A stretch of DNA of 64,000 nt from Hyphomicrobiales bacterium (GTDB lineage Bacteria; Pseudomonadota; Alphaproteobacteria; Rhizobiales; Xanthobacteraceae): the NCBI GenBank assembly GCA_003169835.1, contig PNAI01000050.1, forward strand, positions 62,001-126,000. Direction: 5' to 3'. The first letter of the stretch is position 1, and each line of letters starts with the position of its first letter. Below the pieces are notes generated by a model that worked only from the letters and a program-made list of their open reading frames with translations, did no database searches and was not told where the DNA came from. A program made the translations under genes and the position numbers. Below are positions 35,907 to 43,089 of this stretch, in pieces.

Positions 35907-36017
35907 CCGCGCGGCTTCTCCCCGCGCGGTCCGACACGGCGGTGCCCCGTCGTGTCAAGGCGGGGCTTCATTCACCCCCGCGCAGGGTGCCCGCCGGTGT
36001 CGGCATTGCCGGCGGGC
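35907..36017 (+). terminator. three consecutive GC-rich stem-loops
   Basis: CCGCGCGG/CCGCGCGG (35907-35929), GACACGGCG/CGTCGTGTC (35933-35956) and GCCCGCCGG/CCGGCGGGC (35989-36017) are successive stems of 8-9 bp. None has a T run. They follow the last gene of the packaging operon and could terminate it or protect the mRNA end. Each stem is evident from the sequence; the role is inferred. Confidence 0.5.
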
Positions 36018-36066
36018 GCTTGCGTTCCGGCGATAGCGTAGCGTGCGCGTCTGGTGCCGGGGCGAC

Positions 36067-36095
36067 ATGTCCGGTCCTCGCCCAACAACGGACAT
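36067..36095. repeat. GTCCG hairpin repeat, left of TIR gene
   Basis: ATGTCCG and CGGACAT face each other across 15 bases. A similar hairpin (GTCCGCTTT/AAAGCGGAC) lies at 37069-37093 on the other side of the TIR gene. Related GTCCGC palindromes are scattered in bradyrhizobial intergenic DNA. Confidence 0.45.
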
Positions 36096-36251
36096 TTGAG
36101 CGCGCTGCACAATCTGTCGAAAAGTGCCATTAGCCGACAATCTCGTCGATTCTGGCGAGCAGCGCGGATGGTACGATCCGACCGAGCACTTTGGCCGTCT
36201 CGGCGCCCGGACCGCTTGTGCGACGTGGGGCCGACCACCCCGGCAATAGAG

Positions 36252-36965
36252 CTAGAGAGGGGCGACCAGCTCGGCGAGCTTGGCCGCGACGTCTGCCATC
36301 GACTCTTCTGCAGTGCTCAGGCCGGTTCGAGAGGCCAGCAGGGGGCTGACTTCACGGAGAGCTTCATACGTCGTTTCGTGCACGACGGGGACGAGCCGCT
36401 CACGCGCGAGGAGTGCCGAAAGTTCTTTGTCGGCGATGCCCTCTGCTGGCAGACGGCGCAGCAGCGCAGGGGTCACCAACACGATCCCGACTCGCGAGTT
36501 CGCCAAGCCCTTGTCGATGGCGCGGAGCAACGGCACGCCGAGGCCAACATCCTTTTCGCTGAACCAGACCGAGACACCACGTGACTCAAGCAGATTGTGC
36601 AGCTCCTTGGCGGCCCCCTGCCGGTCGTCCCACGCGTGGCAGAGGAAGACGTCCCGAAGGTCAGGCAGCTTCGCTAGGTTCTCGACGCTATTGCGGACCG
36701 GTGTGAGTGCCCGCACTTCTTCAGGCGTGTACCACACGGACGAACCGGCTCGCGACCAGCGCGGCTTTGCGCTGCGGCCGGATCCGCCGCCGCTGCTCCG
36801 GCCGCCCCCGCTGCTCCCCGACGAGGAGTGGGACGGGGAGTACGACGGAGAGTACGAGGGGTACGAGTACGACCTGTAGCCGCCGTAGCGGCCGCCGCAT
36901 GCAGGGCAGTTCGCTCGACCGCTCGCTGTGCGATGGCCATATACTGGTGCTGTGCATCTAGCCAT
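36252..36965 (-). CDS. TIR-domain protein, candidate NADase immune effector
   Basis: The start is taken at MARCTAPVYGHR (36965), giving 237 residues. The N-terminus has a small Cys cluster (RCTAPVYGHRTASGRANCPACGG), then a Ser/Gly/Tyr-rich linker of about 45 residues. The TIR domain runs from about residue 103: RDVFLCHAWDDRQGAAKELHNLLESRGVSVWFSE, LGVPLLRAIDKGLANSRVGIVLVTPALL and ADKELSALLARE. The Glu in ADKEL is the likely NAD-cleaving residue. Bacterial TIR proteins often deplete NAD or make signal nucleotides on phage infection. It stands alone on the minus strand, bracketed by two hairpin repeats. The sensor partner is not obvious. Confidence 0.82.
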   Translation of the reverse strand: MARCTAPVYGHRTASGRANCPACGGRYGGYRSYSYPSYSPSYSPSHSSSGSSGGGRSSGGGSGRSAKPRWSRAGSSVWYTPEEVRALTPVRNSVENLAKLPDLRDVFLCHAWDDRQGAAKELHNLLESRGVSVWFSEKDVGLGVPLLRAIDKGLANSRVGIVLVTPALLRRLPAEGIADKELSALLARERLVPVVHETTYEALREVSPLLASRTGLSTAEESMADVAAKLAELVAPL

Positions 36966-37068
36966 GTGGCCGACGATACCGGGTACCATCGCCGCTCTCA
37001 AGCTCTAGTTGCAATGGGCCAATGTCGCCTACGGGTCATTCTCGACGGATTCGCGATGTCCGAGTTGA

Positions 37069-37093
37069 GTCCGCTTTACCCCCGAAAGCGGAC
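37069..37093. repeat. GTCCGC hairpin repeat, right of TIR gene
   Basis: GTCCGCTTT and AAAGCGGAC form a perfect 9-bp stem with a 7-base loop. It lies about 100 bp upstream of the TIR start codon, in a 370-bp gap (37002-37368) with no supported gene. It is related to the hairpin at 36067. Confidence 0.5.
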
Positions 37094-37368
37094 ATTACTT
37101 TGTTCCTTAGCGCCAACAACTGACATGACGCTGACGGCGCACTCGGAAATATAGAGGCCGCCAACTAAGGTGGCCTACTTGCCGGTGTTGAGGTCGCTAG
37201 CAATTTGCAGGTTAGCGATCCGCTGTTGGCGAGCTACCTTTGCTTCTCGATTAGCCACCGACGATCTGTGCCGCGTTTGTAGCGTGTGAGGGCGCGGCAA
37301 TACCGCGACCCCGAATTCGTGACTGCACAGAGAAGAAACGATGGCGCAGGCAAACAGCTTAGAGAGCC

Positions 37369-37497
37369 TCAGTGTTTTGTTTCTCGGAACTTGATTGTCG
37401 AGCGAATGGGTGCCGCTCTTGTAATGAAAAATCCGGCGAAGGTAAGTCCAACGATTGATGCAAATCCGATGAGCATAATCAGCGTAGCGAGGTCCAT
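37369..37497 (-). CDS. possible 42-residue single-span membrane protein
   Basis: Too short for the ORF track. From ATG 37497 the frame reads MDLATLIMLIGFASIVGLTF followed by AGFFITRAAP and a basic tail ending in FRETKH. It has one clear membrane helix with positive residues on the inner side. The ribosome site is weak (AGAG). The overlapping longer ORFs (37175-37525, 37286-37600) have no recognisable features. Small membrane proteins next to TIR genes can be effectors, but no direct evidence exists here. Confidence 0.4.
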   Translation of the reverse strand: MDLATLIMLIGFASIVGLTFAGFFITRAAPIRSTIKFRETKH

Positions 37498-37619
37498 GGC
37501 ACACTCTAAAAGTACGCAGCCGCATAGAAACTATGCCGGGCTGTCAATCGAGTGTCGAGTCGAAATCAGCATTTTTACGAATTTGGAATCGAGAAGCTGA
37601 AAACGTTAATGATCGGACA

Positions 37620-38039
37620 CTACCGGCGCCGCCTGACAGGTTCTTCTTTTTGGCACGCGGGGTCGAGACCCATCTGTACTTGAACGTCCGTCTGGTATTC
37701 GTTCATCGCGCCGCTCGCCGCGTCTACGCCCAGACCAATTACTCCTCCGACAAGAATATTGCCGGCTGTCATTGGCTGAATATTCGATGCAATAACTCCC
37801 GCACCGTCCAAATAGCATTCCTTCGTACAGCGAACGGCGACGGCTTCTTTACTCTTTTCGAGCGACACAGACGCAGGCGTGATTACCACTCGAGTGCCGA
37901 TCGACGACGATGTCAGCGTACAAGTCGCCCCTGCCACGCCAGGTGTGTTCACGCCAATGGTTTGATTTTGACCTTTAGTGAGTGTGGCGCAGGCCGCGAG
38001 CAAAAGCAGGCAGCCGAACGCGATTACAGTCTTACACAT
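37620..38039 (-). CDS. small lipoprotein of unknown function
   Basis: The start is set at MCKTVIAFGCLLLLAAC (38039); the longer ORF-track start includes 25 unlikely residues. The 139-residue precursor has a lipobox LAAC. The mature part begins ATLTKGQNQTIGVNTPGV and continues with GATCTLTSSSIGTRVVITPASVSLEKSKEAVAVRCTKECY, then a glycine-rich hydrophobic hairpin TAGNILVGGVIGLGVDAASG. This looks like a PEGA-like beta-sandwich with a glycine-zipper. Lipoproteins of this form occur in many proteobacteria; phage-borne relatives could alter the host surface. Confidence 0.7.
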   Translation of the reverse strand: MCKTVIAFGCLLLLAACATLTKGQNQTIGVNTPGVAGATCTLTSSSIGTRVVITPASVSLEKSKEAVAVRCTKECYLDGAGVIASNIQPMTAGNILVGGVIGLGVDAASGAMNEYQTDVQVQMGLDPACQKEEPVRRRR

Positions 38040-38168
38040 TATCCTATCCCCCTCATCCGCCAGCACAATCCTAGCGGGAATTCTAATGGAACGCGAGACA
38101 TTGAAATAAGCCACTGCTGAGTGTGGCAGTGGCGTAAAAGTGAACCCCGGTGAGGCGGATTCAAACAG

Positions 38169-39167
38169 CTATCGGATAGGAATATCTGACACAAAAACGC
38201 GCTCGCCCGCGTTTGATACTCCGGCTTCATTAAGTGCTGCTACGAACGCGGTGTACATCGCCCACGGATAAGGCGATGGGCCGATAATCAAACGGTCGAA
38301 AATTACGGATGCATCGAGCTCGCTGAGCGCGGGTGAGATCTTTGCGTCAAGCGGAAGCTCATAAATAATTTGGGGGACGCCACCATAAGTCACGGTGGTC
38401 GGTTTCATAAGCGGTGATTTGGACCTGTTGGGCGAATATATCGCTCGCCACTCTCTTTCTTCGCGGAAACCGTGATGTTTCAAACAGATGACGCCGGCCA
38501 CGAACATAACAAACACGACGTTCGTCACGAACTGACGATCGATGGCTTTCAAATACTCTGAGTTCTCGAGAATATTGCGCACCACGGTTTCTAGCTCAGA
38601 ATGCACCTCAGGCTCGGTCATGTAGGCGACGGGACTGAACATGATGTTAAGGGCAAGACTGGCTGCCGAAAATTGAGGGACGCGCAATACAATCCCCACG
38701 CGACCGACGCTTCCACCAAATGCCCGCCACATGGACAATCGACCAATTTTATCTTCGTCGTCTTCATGCCTGGAAATTGATGTGACGTACGTATTCAGAT
38801 GGACGTCCTGTAGCCATCCATTGAAGAGGGTGAGCGCCTCTTGAGCACACCCCGGTGAGCAGCCGTCCAGGGCGTCGAAAAAGGTTTGTTTCTTGGTTTG
38901 ATCTTTGAAAAAGCTGTTGAGGATATCGAATCCGTGTTGCACCTCTCGATAGTCAGACATGCAAGTCGCGTTGCGCATCCAGATGCGCTTGGTGTTGATA
39001 ATCTTCAATGCCGCTTCGGCTGATGTGTAGTGTACAAATCGCTTGGGGTTTAACGCGTCCTTATAGATTTCCATGCGCTCGCGCCTTGCATTGGGCATGA
39101 AGATCGCCTCCAGGCGTGTCGCCATTTCGATTTGTTCCGGAGTGAGTCCGGGCGGAGTCGGGTTCAT
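38169..39167 (-). CDS. DUF2971-family protein
   Basis: A 332-residue protein with the start at MNPTPPGLTPEQIEMAT. The DUF2971 signature is near residue 40: RFVHYTSAEAALKIINTKRIWMRNATCMSDYREVQHG. Later come CLKHHGFREEREWRAIYSP and a C-terminal IIGPSPYPWAMYTAFVAALNEAGV. The fold has been compared with ADP-ribosyltransferase-like or RES-like enzymes in some analyses, but the function is not known; many members lie in defence islands and prophages. It stands alone on the minus strand in the cargo block. Confidence 0.8.
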   Translation of the reverse strand: MNPTPPGLTPEQIEMATRLEAIFMPNARRERMEIYKDALNPKRFVHYTSAEAALKIINTKRIWMRNATCMSDYREVQHGFDILNSFFKDQTKKQTFFDALDGCSPGCAQEALTLFNGWLQDVHLNTYVTSISRHEDDEDKIGRLSMWRAFGGSVGRVGIVLRVPQFSAASLALNIMFSPVAYMTEPEVHSELETVVRNILENSEYLKAIDRQFVTNVVFVMFVAGVICLKHHGFREEREWRAIYSPNRSKSPLMKPTTVTYGGVPQIIYELPLDAKISPALSELDASVIFDRLIIGPSPYPWAMYTAFVAALNEAGVSNAGERVFVSDIPIR

Positions 39168-39496
39168 GGTGTAGTTCTTTCGGATGTCGACTATGACCGC
39201 AACATTCTGTCGATGTCGCACGGTAAAAAATATGGAATGTGCTGCTTGCTACAAGCTGAGCGCGCGAAAACATTTCGCTTGACCGCGTCATCACGACCGA
39301 GACGATGATTCTTCCTTTAGATTCAACGGCCGCGAGGTAGTTTTAGAACTGATCGGTTCCGCCTATATAGGTCCGCATGCGCGGCCGCTTCACACGAATG
39401 TACACATTGCGCGAACTCTACGAGCTCTACCGGGCAGTACCTAACTGAGACTGCATAGAGAAGAAGATCGCACCGACAAAATTGGAGAACGACATC

Positions 39497-40639
39497 ATGT
39501 TTAAACGCGCACCGGCGCATGAATTGGGCAAACGCTCTTTGTCGGACGTTGTCGTGGGCAATTGGTACTACGGTTTTAAGTGTGGCCATTGCAAAACTCT
39601 AGTCCCCGTCTTTGACGATAGGAGCGGCGGCACGCAAAAGATAAGCGTATTCGGCGGCGCGCTGGAAGCAGTTTGCCCGTTCTGCAAAGGGGCTCAGGTG
39701 TATTTGCCACAGCAGCTCGAGCAATTTCAATTCGCAGGCCCACGGAATCGGACGCAGACCTCAGATCCGAAGCTGCGGAGCGAGGTGACGGACAGCAGTG
39801 AGGATGGCACGACGGCAAGAAAGCAACCTTTCAAACAGGGTCGCCGGTACTGCATTTTCTGCGAGCGAGAGCCTCCCAAAATCAAGATGTCAGGAGAACA
39901 TCAGTTCGGCGATTGGCTAGAAGAGTTATTTCCGCGAGATGATACAACGCGCCACACACTTATCGTTGCCGATCATCCAAACGGATCAGTGAATGATCGG
40001 CCGACGGTGACGCGATTTGACCGCCAAGGTCATTCGGGCTCTATAAAACTTTCTGTCGTCTGCACACAGTGCAACAACGAATGGATGAGCACCAAGGTTG
40101 AAGAACCGGCAAAACCGATTCTCAAGCCTTTAATATTAGGAGTAACATGCGGATTGGACGGGGATATGCAGAGCATCGTAGCCACCTGGGCTGCCAAAAC
40201 GGTAATGGTGTCCGAACAGAGTCGAGAAACGCGGTCGGTCATTTTTCAGTCGGAGCGTACGTGGCTCAAAGAACATCTGACGCCGCCGATGGGCTGGTCG
40301 ATTTGGATTGGGTCGTATGGCGGAACGGAGTGGCGCGATCTGACATGCTTTATGCACCCGGCAACTATGGATGTGCCGGCGATTGGCGATCAACGGCCAG
40401 CGAAACACAATTTTGAATTTACGATTCTCGGTCTGGGCAAATTGGCGATTGTCATCATCAATACGTCGGCGCCTCACCTACATGGAAAGTTTTCGATACC
40501 GCGCCTTCGGCAAATTTGGCCAATCGTCGATGATCGCGTGACTTGGCCAACGGATTATATTGCAACCGATGCTGACCTTTGGCAGCTCACGAGTTACCCC
40601 ATCGACTTCATGCGTAAGACCCAAGATCCATCGCCTTGA
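39497..40639 (+). CDS. HNH-like zinc-cluster protein, putative nuclease
   Basis: The start is ATG 39497 (MFKRAPAHELGK) with GGAG 9 bases before; the ORF-track TTG is earlier. The 380-residue protein has an N-terminal zinc ribbon (YYGFKCGHCKTLVP...AVCPFCKGAQ) and, at about residues 120-210, a pattern like an HNH/Zn-finger nuclease core: RRYCIFCEREPPKIKMSGEHQFGDWLEELFP and VVCTQCNNEWMSTKVEE. The CxxC ... EH ... CxxCNN set fits a metal-bound treble clef. The C-terminal 150 residues are unrecognised. It could be a restriction-like effector. Low to moderate certainty about function. Confidence 0.65.
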   Translation: MFKRAPAHELGKRSLSDVVVGNWYYGFKCGHCKTLVPVFDDRSGGTQKISVFGGALEAVCPFCKGAQVYLPQQLEQFQFAGPRNRTQTSDPKLRSEVTDSSEDGTTARKQPFKQGRRYCIFCEREPPKIKMSGEHQFGDWLEELFPRDDTTRHTLIVADHPNGSVNDRPTVTRFDRQGHSGSIKLSVVCTQCNNEWMSTKVEEPAKPILKPLILGVTCGLDGDMQSIVATWAAKTVMVSEQSRETRSVIFQSERTWLKEHLTPPMGWSIWIGSYGGTEWRDLTCFMHPATMDVPAIGDQRPAKHNFEFTILGLGKLAIVIINTSAPHLHGKFSIPRLRQIWPIVDDRVTWPTDYIATDADLWQLTSYPIDFMRKTQDPSP

Positions 40640-40707
40640 CTGTCCCGATTCAAATAGTGCGACATAACATTTCGACTTACCAAATGTAGCGATTGGTCGC
40701 AGTGCCC

Positions 40708-40734
40708 CGAATCGCATTCGAATTGCCGGATGCG
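40708..40734 (+). repeat. 27-bp direct repeat, copy 1
   Basis: CGAATCGCATTCGAATTGCC plus GGATGCG. Copy 2 at 41157-41183 differs at one base. The centre contains the TTCGAA palindrome. The two copies bracket a 420-bp segment, which could be a small inserted cassette. Confidence 0.65.
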
Positions 40735-40766
40735 GCACTTTTAATCCTCCCGATCCGGTTGGGATT

Positions 40767-40784
40767 TGCGACACACGTGTCGCA
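40767..40784. promoter_or_regulatory. 8-bp inverted repeat, operator-like
   Basis: TGCGACAC-AC-GTGTCGCA is a near-continuous dyad. It lies in the non-coding region right of the HNH-like gene and could bind a dimeric regulator. No regulator is assigned. Confidence 0.4.
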
Positions 40785-40817
40785 TTTGCGAAACAAGTTT
40801 CACTTTTGCCGTGCGTC

Positions 40818-41057
40818 TCAGCGATATGTTGTGCCGGGACTGAGCGTTACCGTCGAACCTTGGGTGGCGGAAAGTGACCAGGCGAGGTTCGGCACGGGCG
40901 AGTGTGCCGGAAGATCGGGCATTGGCGGCAAGCCGATGACGCACACGCCCTGATACCGTGGCCCAGTTATGCAGCCATCAAGACCATTGTGAAGTGCCTC
41001 CACACAGCCGACGGCAACGAACGCGCCACAAGTCAGACATTGGGTTGTTCTGTTCAT
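40818..41057 (-). CDS. possible 79-residue Cys-containing protein
   Basis: The frame begins MNRTTQCLTCGAFVAVGCVE with AGAGG about 10 bases upstream, and includes further Cys residues (DGCITG, GVCVIG) followed by a Pro-rich part. The CxxC start recalls a small zinc-binding protein. No family is recognised, and it lies between the direct repeats. Confidence 0.3.
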   Translation of the reverse strand: MNRTTQCLTCGAFVAVGCVEALHNGLDGCITGPRYQGVCVIGLPPMPDLPAHSPVPNLAWSLSATQGSTVTLSPGTTYR

Positions 41058-41156
41058 TTTATTTGGCCTCTTATCTTCGAAACGCTCGAACTATACACCA
41101 TCTCGCCGCTTTCCGCGATTCCGCTACGCAAGATGTGGTGGGATGGCCTCATTCCA

Positions 41157-41183
41157 CGAATCGCGTTCGAATTGCCGGATGCG
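41157..41183 (+). repeat. 27-bp direct repeat, copy 2
   Basis: CGAATCGCGTTCGAATTGCC plus GGATGCG, one base different from 40708-40734 and in the same orientation. It lies 38 bp before the zinc-ribbon gene. Confidence 0.65.
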
Positions 41184-41221
41184 CTACGGTTCCCAAATCC
41201 TCGCCGAGTGCGAGCAGGCTG

Positions 41222-41512
41222 ATGATCCGGTTCGTCTGCGACAAGTGCGGACGCAAGGGGCAGTACCGGAAGGTAACGCTTGTCGACAAATATGGGCCTG
41301 ACGTTGCGATGCCCGACCTGCTGCACAAGATTGCCGACTGCCCGCACTGGCAGCCGATGCGCGGCGGATGCTCGGTGAGGTACGACCTTACGCAGGCAGA
41401 GCTTGATAAGGCGATGCATCGTTGGAATGCTGCAACACCACAGGGCTGTCGACCGGCAAGTGGGATTCCATTCGTTTCCACGAGACCACGAGTTGTTATA
41501 GACTTAGGGTAG
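41222..41512 (+). CDS. small zinc-ribbon protein
   Basis: The start is ATG 41222 (MIRFVCDKCGRKGQYRK); the ORF-track start lies far upstream in non-coding DNA. The 96-residue protein has CDKCGRKGQYRKVTLVDKYG, then MPDLLHKIADCPHW and a later Cys (GGCSVRYDL), a pattern typical of small proteins in rhizobial phages and elements (F.C..CGR.G.Y....L...G.....P.L...IA.C). It probably binds zinc through four Cys/His residues. The function is unknown. Confidence 0.7.
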   Translation: MIRFVCDKCGRKGQYRKVTLVDKYGPDVAMPDLLHKIADCPHWQPMRGGCSVRYDLTQAELDKAMHRWNAATPQGCRPASGIPFVSTRPRVVIDLG

Positions 41513-41607
41513 AATTGTGCACCCTGAGCCACTAGGCGTATTTGGAACTACCCGGTAGTTCGTGCAAGCAAAGTCTGGTTCAACGTTGTCGAGAGCACGA
41601 GGTCAGA

Positions 41608-41856
41608 ATGATAGATGTAAAGCAAGCTGTGAACGCAGCAATTGCATACGTAAATGATTTTCCAAGCCTCTTATCGACTGCGAATGTTCGCCTTGAAGAG
41701 ACCGAACTGAGTGATACTGAAACATATTGGAATATCACTCTCAGCTTTATCGAGAACGCGTTGATGGGGACTCGAACATATCGAATATTCAAAATTGATG
41801 CCGAGACTGGGGTCGTGAAGTCAATGAAAGCTCGCAACATATTTAAGCAGGCCTAG
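41608..41856 (+). CDS. PepSY-like small protein, partner of PIN protein
   Basis: An 82-residue protein starting MIDVKQAVNAAIAYVNDFPS after GAGGTCAGA. The pattern of one helix followed by four strands (RLEETELSDTETYWNITLSFI, TRTYRIFKIDAETGVVKSMK) is PepSY-like. The stop is three bases before the GTG of the PIN-domain gene, so the two must be co-translated. It may hold or localise the PIN protein, as an antitoxin-like partner. The region is AT-rich compared with the rest of the element. Confidence 0.7.
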   Translation: MIDVKQAVNAAIAYVNDFPSLLSTANVRLEETELSDTETYWNITLSFIENALMGTRTYRIFKIDAETGVVKSMKARNIFKQA

Positions 41857-41859
41857 CGC

Positions 41860-42348
41860 GTGTATCCGCACGATTTATTGGAAAAATATAAGGACAAAGG
41901 TGTTCTAATAGACACTAACTTGCTTCTGCTGATTGCGGTTGGCACCTATAACACTGCTAGGATTCTATCGTTCAAAAGAACGCAGCGATATACGTTAGAA
42001 GACTTTTTACTAATGCGAAGAATCCTGGAGCATTTTCAGCGCCGCGTTACGACCCCGAACATTCTCACAGAGGTCGATAACATCGCGCGACAATTGCCGG
42101 AGGACGAGCACGAGTCGATAGCGGCAGTTTTGACCCAACTCATATCAAATTCTTTTGAAGTGTACGTAGAGTCTCGAACTGCGGTACAGACACATTTGTA
42201 TCCTGCGATTGGTTTGACAGATTGCGTAACGATGAGTTCGGCAGAGGAGGTGTTAGTTCTGACTGACGATTTTGAACTATCAAATAGATTGGCTAGCGTG
42301 GGTCGCGATGCACTCAACATAAATCACATTAGGCATTTTGATCTGTGA
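41860..42348 (+). CDS. PIN-domain-like protein, putative RNase effector
   Basis: A 162-residue protein starting at GTG 41860 (YPHDLLEKYKDKGVLIDTNLLLL). GVLIDTNLLLLIAVG carries the first PIN aspartate; FLLMRRILEHFQRRVTTPNILTEVDNIARQ supplies the expected Glu after a strand (TPNILTEV); LTDCVTMSSAEEVLVLTDDFELSNRL supplies the C-terminal Asp residues. All four acidic positions seem present, so it is probably an active metal-dependent RNase. It is translationally linked to the PepSY-like gene, which suggests a toxin-antitoxin or abortive-infection pair. Confidence 0.75.
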   Translation: MYPHDLLEKYKDKGVLIDTNLLLLIAVGTYNTARILSFKRTQRYTLEDFLLMRRILEHFQRRVTTPNILTEVDNIARQLPEDEHESIAAVLTQLISNSFEVYVESRTAVQTHLYPAIGLTDCVTMSSAEEVLVLTDDFELSNRLASVGRDALNINHIRHFDL

Positions 42349-42487
42349 GCAGTTCTGCAATGGCGAGGCCGGCACGTGGCAACCATGAGATTAGGCCGCT
42401 GACTTGACGGTCTCCACATTGCCGCAACTCTTGACGAGGCGAAGGAGGAACTGGCGCCGCGAAGGAAAAGTGCCGGGGGAATAGTCA

Positions 42488-42958
42488 ATGGGTCAAAACC
42501 ACAGAACTGTTGATGCATTGGCGGTCGAGCTACGACAGGTTACGACAGGCATAGGGAACCAGCGCCGACTGCCAGACGCTTTCCGCAAGTTGTTCGGTGG
42601 TGCGCATGAAGACGCGGGCGTAATAGCTCGTCCAGGAACCCCGAGGTTCAAGCTTGCACGAGGAGTTTCGTACCTCTCAGCATTGCGAAGTTGGAGAAGG
42701 AAGCGAAAACGGGCGGCGGAAGCTCGTATCAGGCGCAAGGCGCAAAAAATAGAAAAACTCCTGCGAAAAATACCGAAGTACAAGAACAAGGAATTTATCT
42801 GCATCACTGATTACGACAGGTGTCTCAACCATCGCGGACCAAATTCGACGATCTGCGCGATGGCGTTCATCATCTGCATGGGTCGGCGAGCCATTCCGCT
42901 TCTTAAGCAACTTGGAAAAGCCGCTAAAACGGCTGCATCTGGAGAGGCACTTTCGTAA
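42488..42958 (+). CDS. basic protein of unknown function
   Basis: A 156-residue frame with GGGGGAATAG before the ATG. It is rich in Arg/Lys (RSWRRKRKRAAEARIRRKAQKIEKLLRK at about 68-95) and ends with EFICITDYDRCLNHRGPNSTICAMAFIICMGR. No domain is recognised. Two overlapping minus-strand ORFs of similar length make coding status uncertain, although the plus frame has the better start. Confidence 0.42.
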   Translation: MGQNHRTVDALAVELRQVTTGIGNQRRLPDAFRKLFGGAHEDAGVIARPGTPRFKLARGVSYLSALRSWRRKRKRAAEARIRRKAQKIEKLLRKIPKYKNKEFICITDYDRCLNHRGPNSTICAMAFIICMGRRAIPLLKQLGKAAKTAASGEALS

Positions 42959-43089
42959 GCTAAGGAAGGCCAACATGATGGCCCGCCGTTTTCAGCGCCG
43001 CGCTCTTCGGACCTCAGTTATGCCGCCGCTCCCGCCCTCGGCGTGGTCGCCGGTGCCGCGGCATCACGGCTGACGGGCGCGCTTTTTAT

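Larger units (their letters stand above)
35899..36251. other. intergenic region with hairpins between packaging genes and cargo
   Basis: About 350 bp without a gene. It carries the triple hairpin (35907-36017) and one GTCCG hairpin (36067-36095). It marks the change from the plus-strand packaging operon to minus-strand cargo. Confidence 0.6.
40640..41221. other. repeat-bearing region, mostly non-coding
   Basis: About 580 bp. It contains a 27-bp direct repeat pair, an 8-bp inverted repeat (40767-40784) and one weak minus-strand ORF candidate (40818-41057). No other gene is seen. Confidence 0.5.

Noticed and set aside
37175-37525. 116-residue minus ORF in the cargo block
   Set aside because: No recognisable domain, poor start context, and it overlaps the more plausible short membrane-protein frame.
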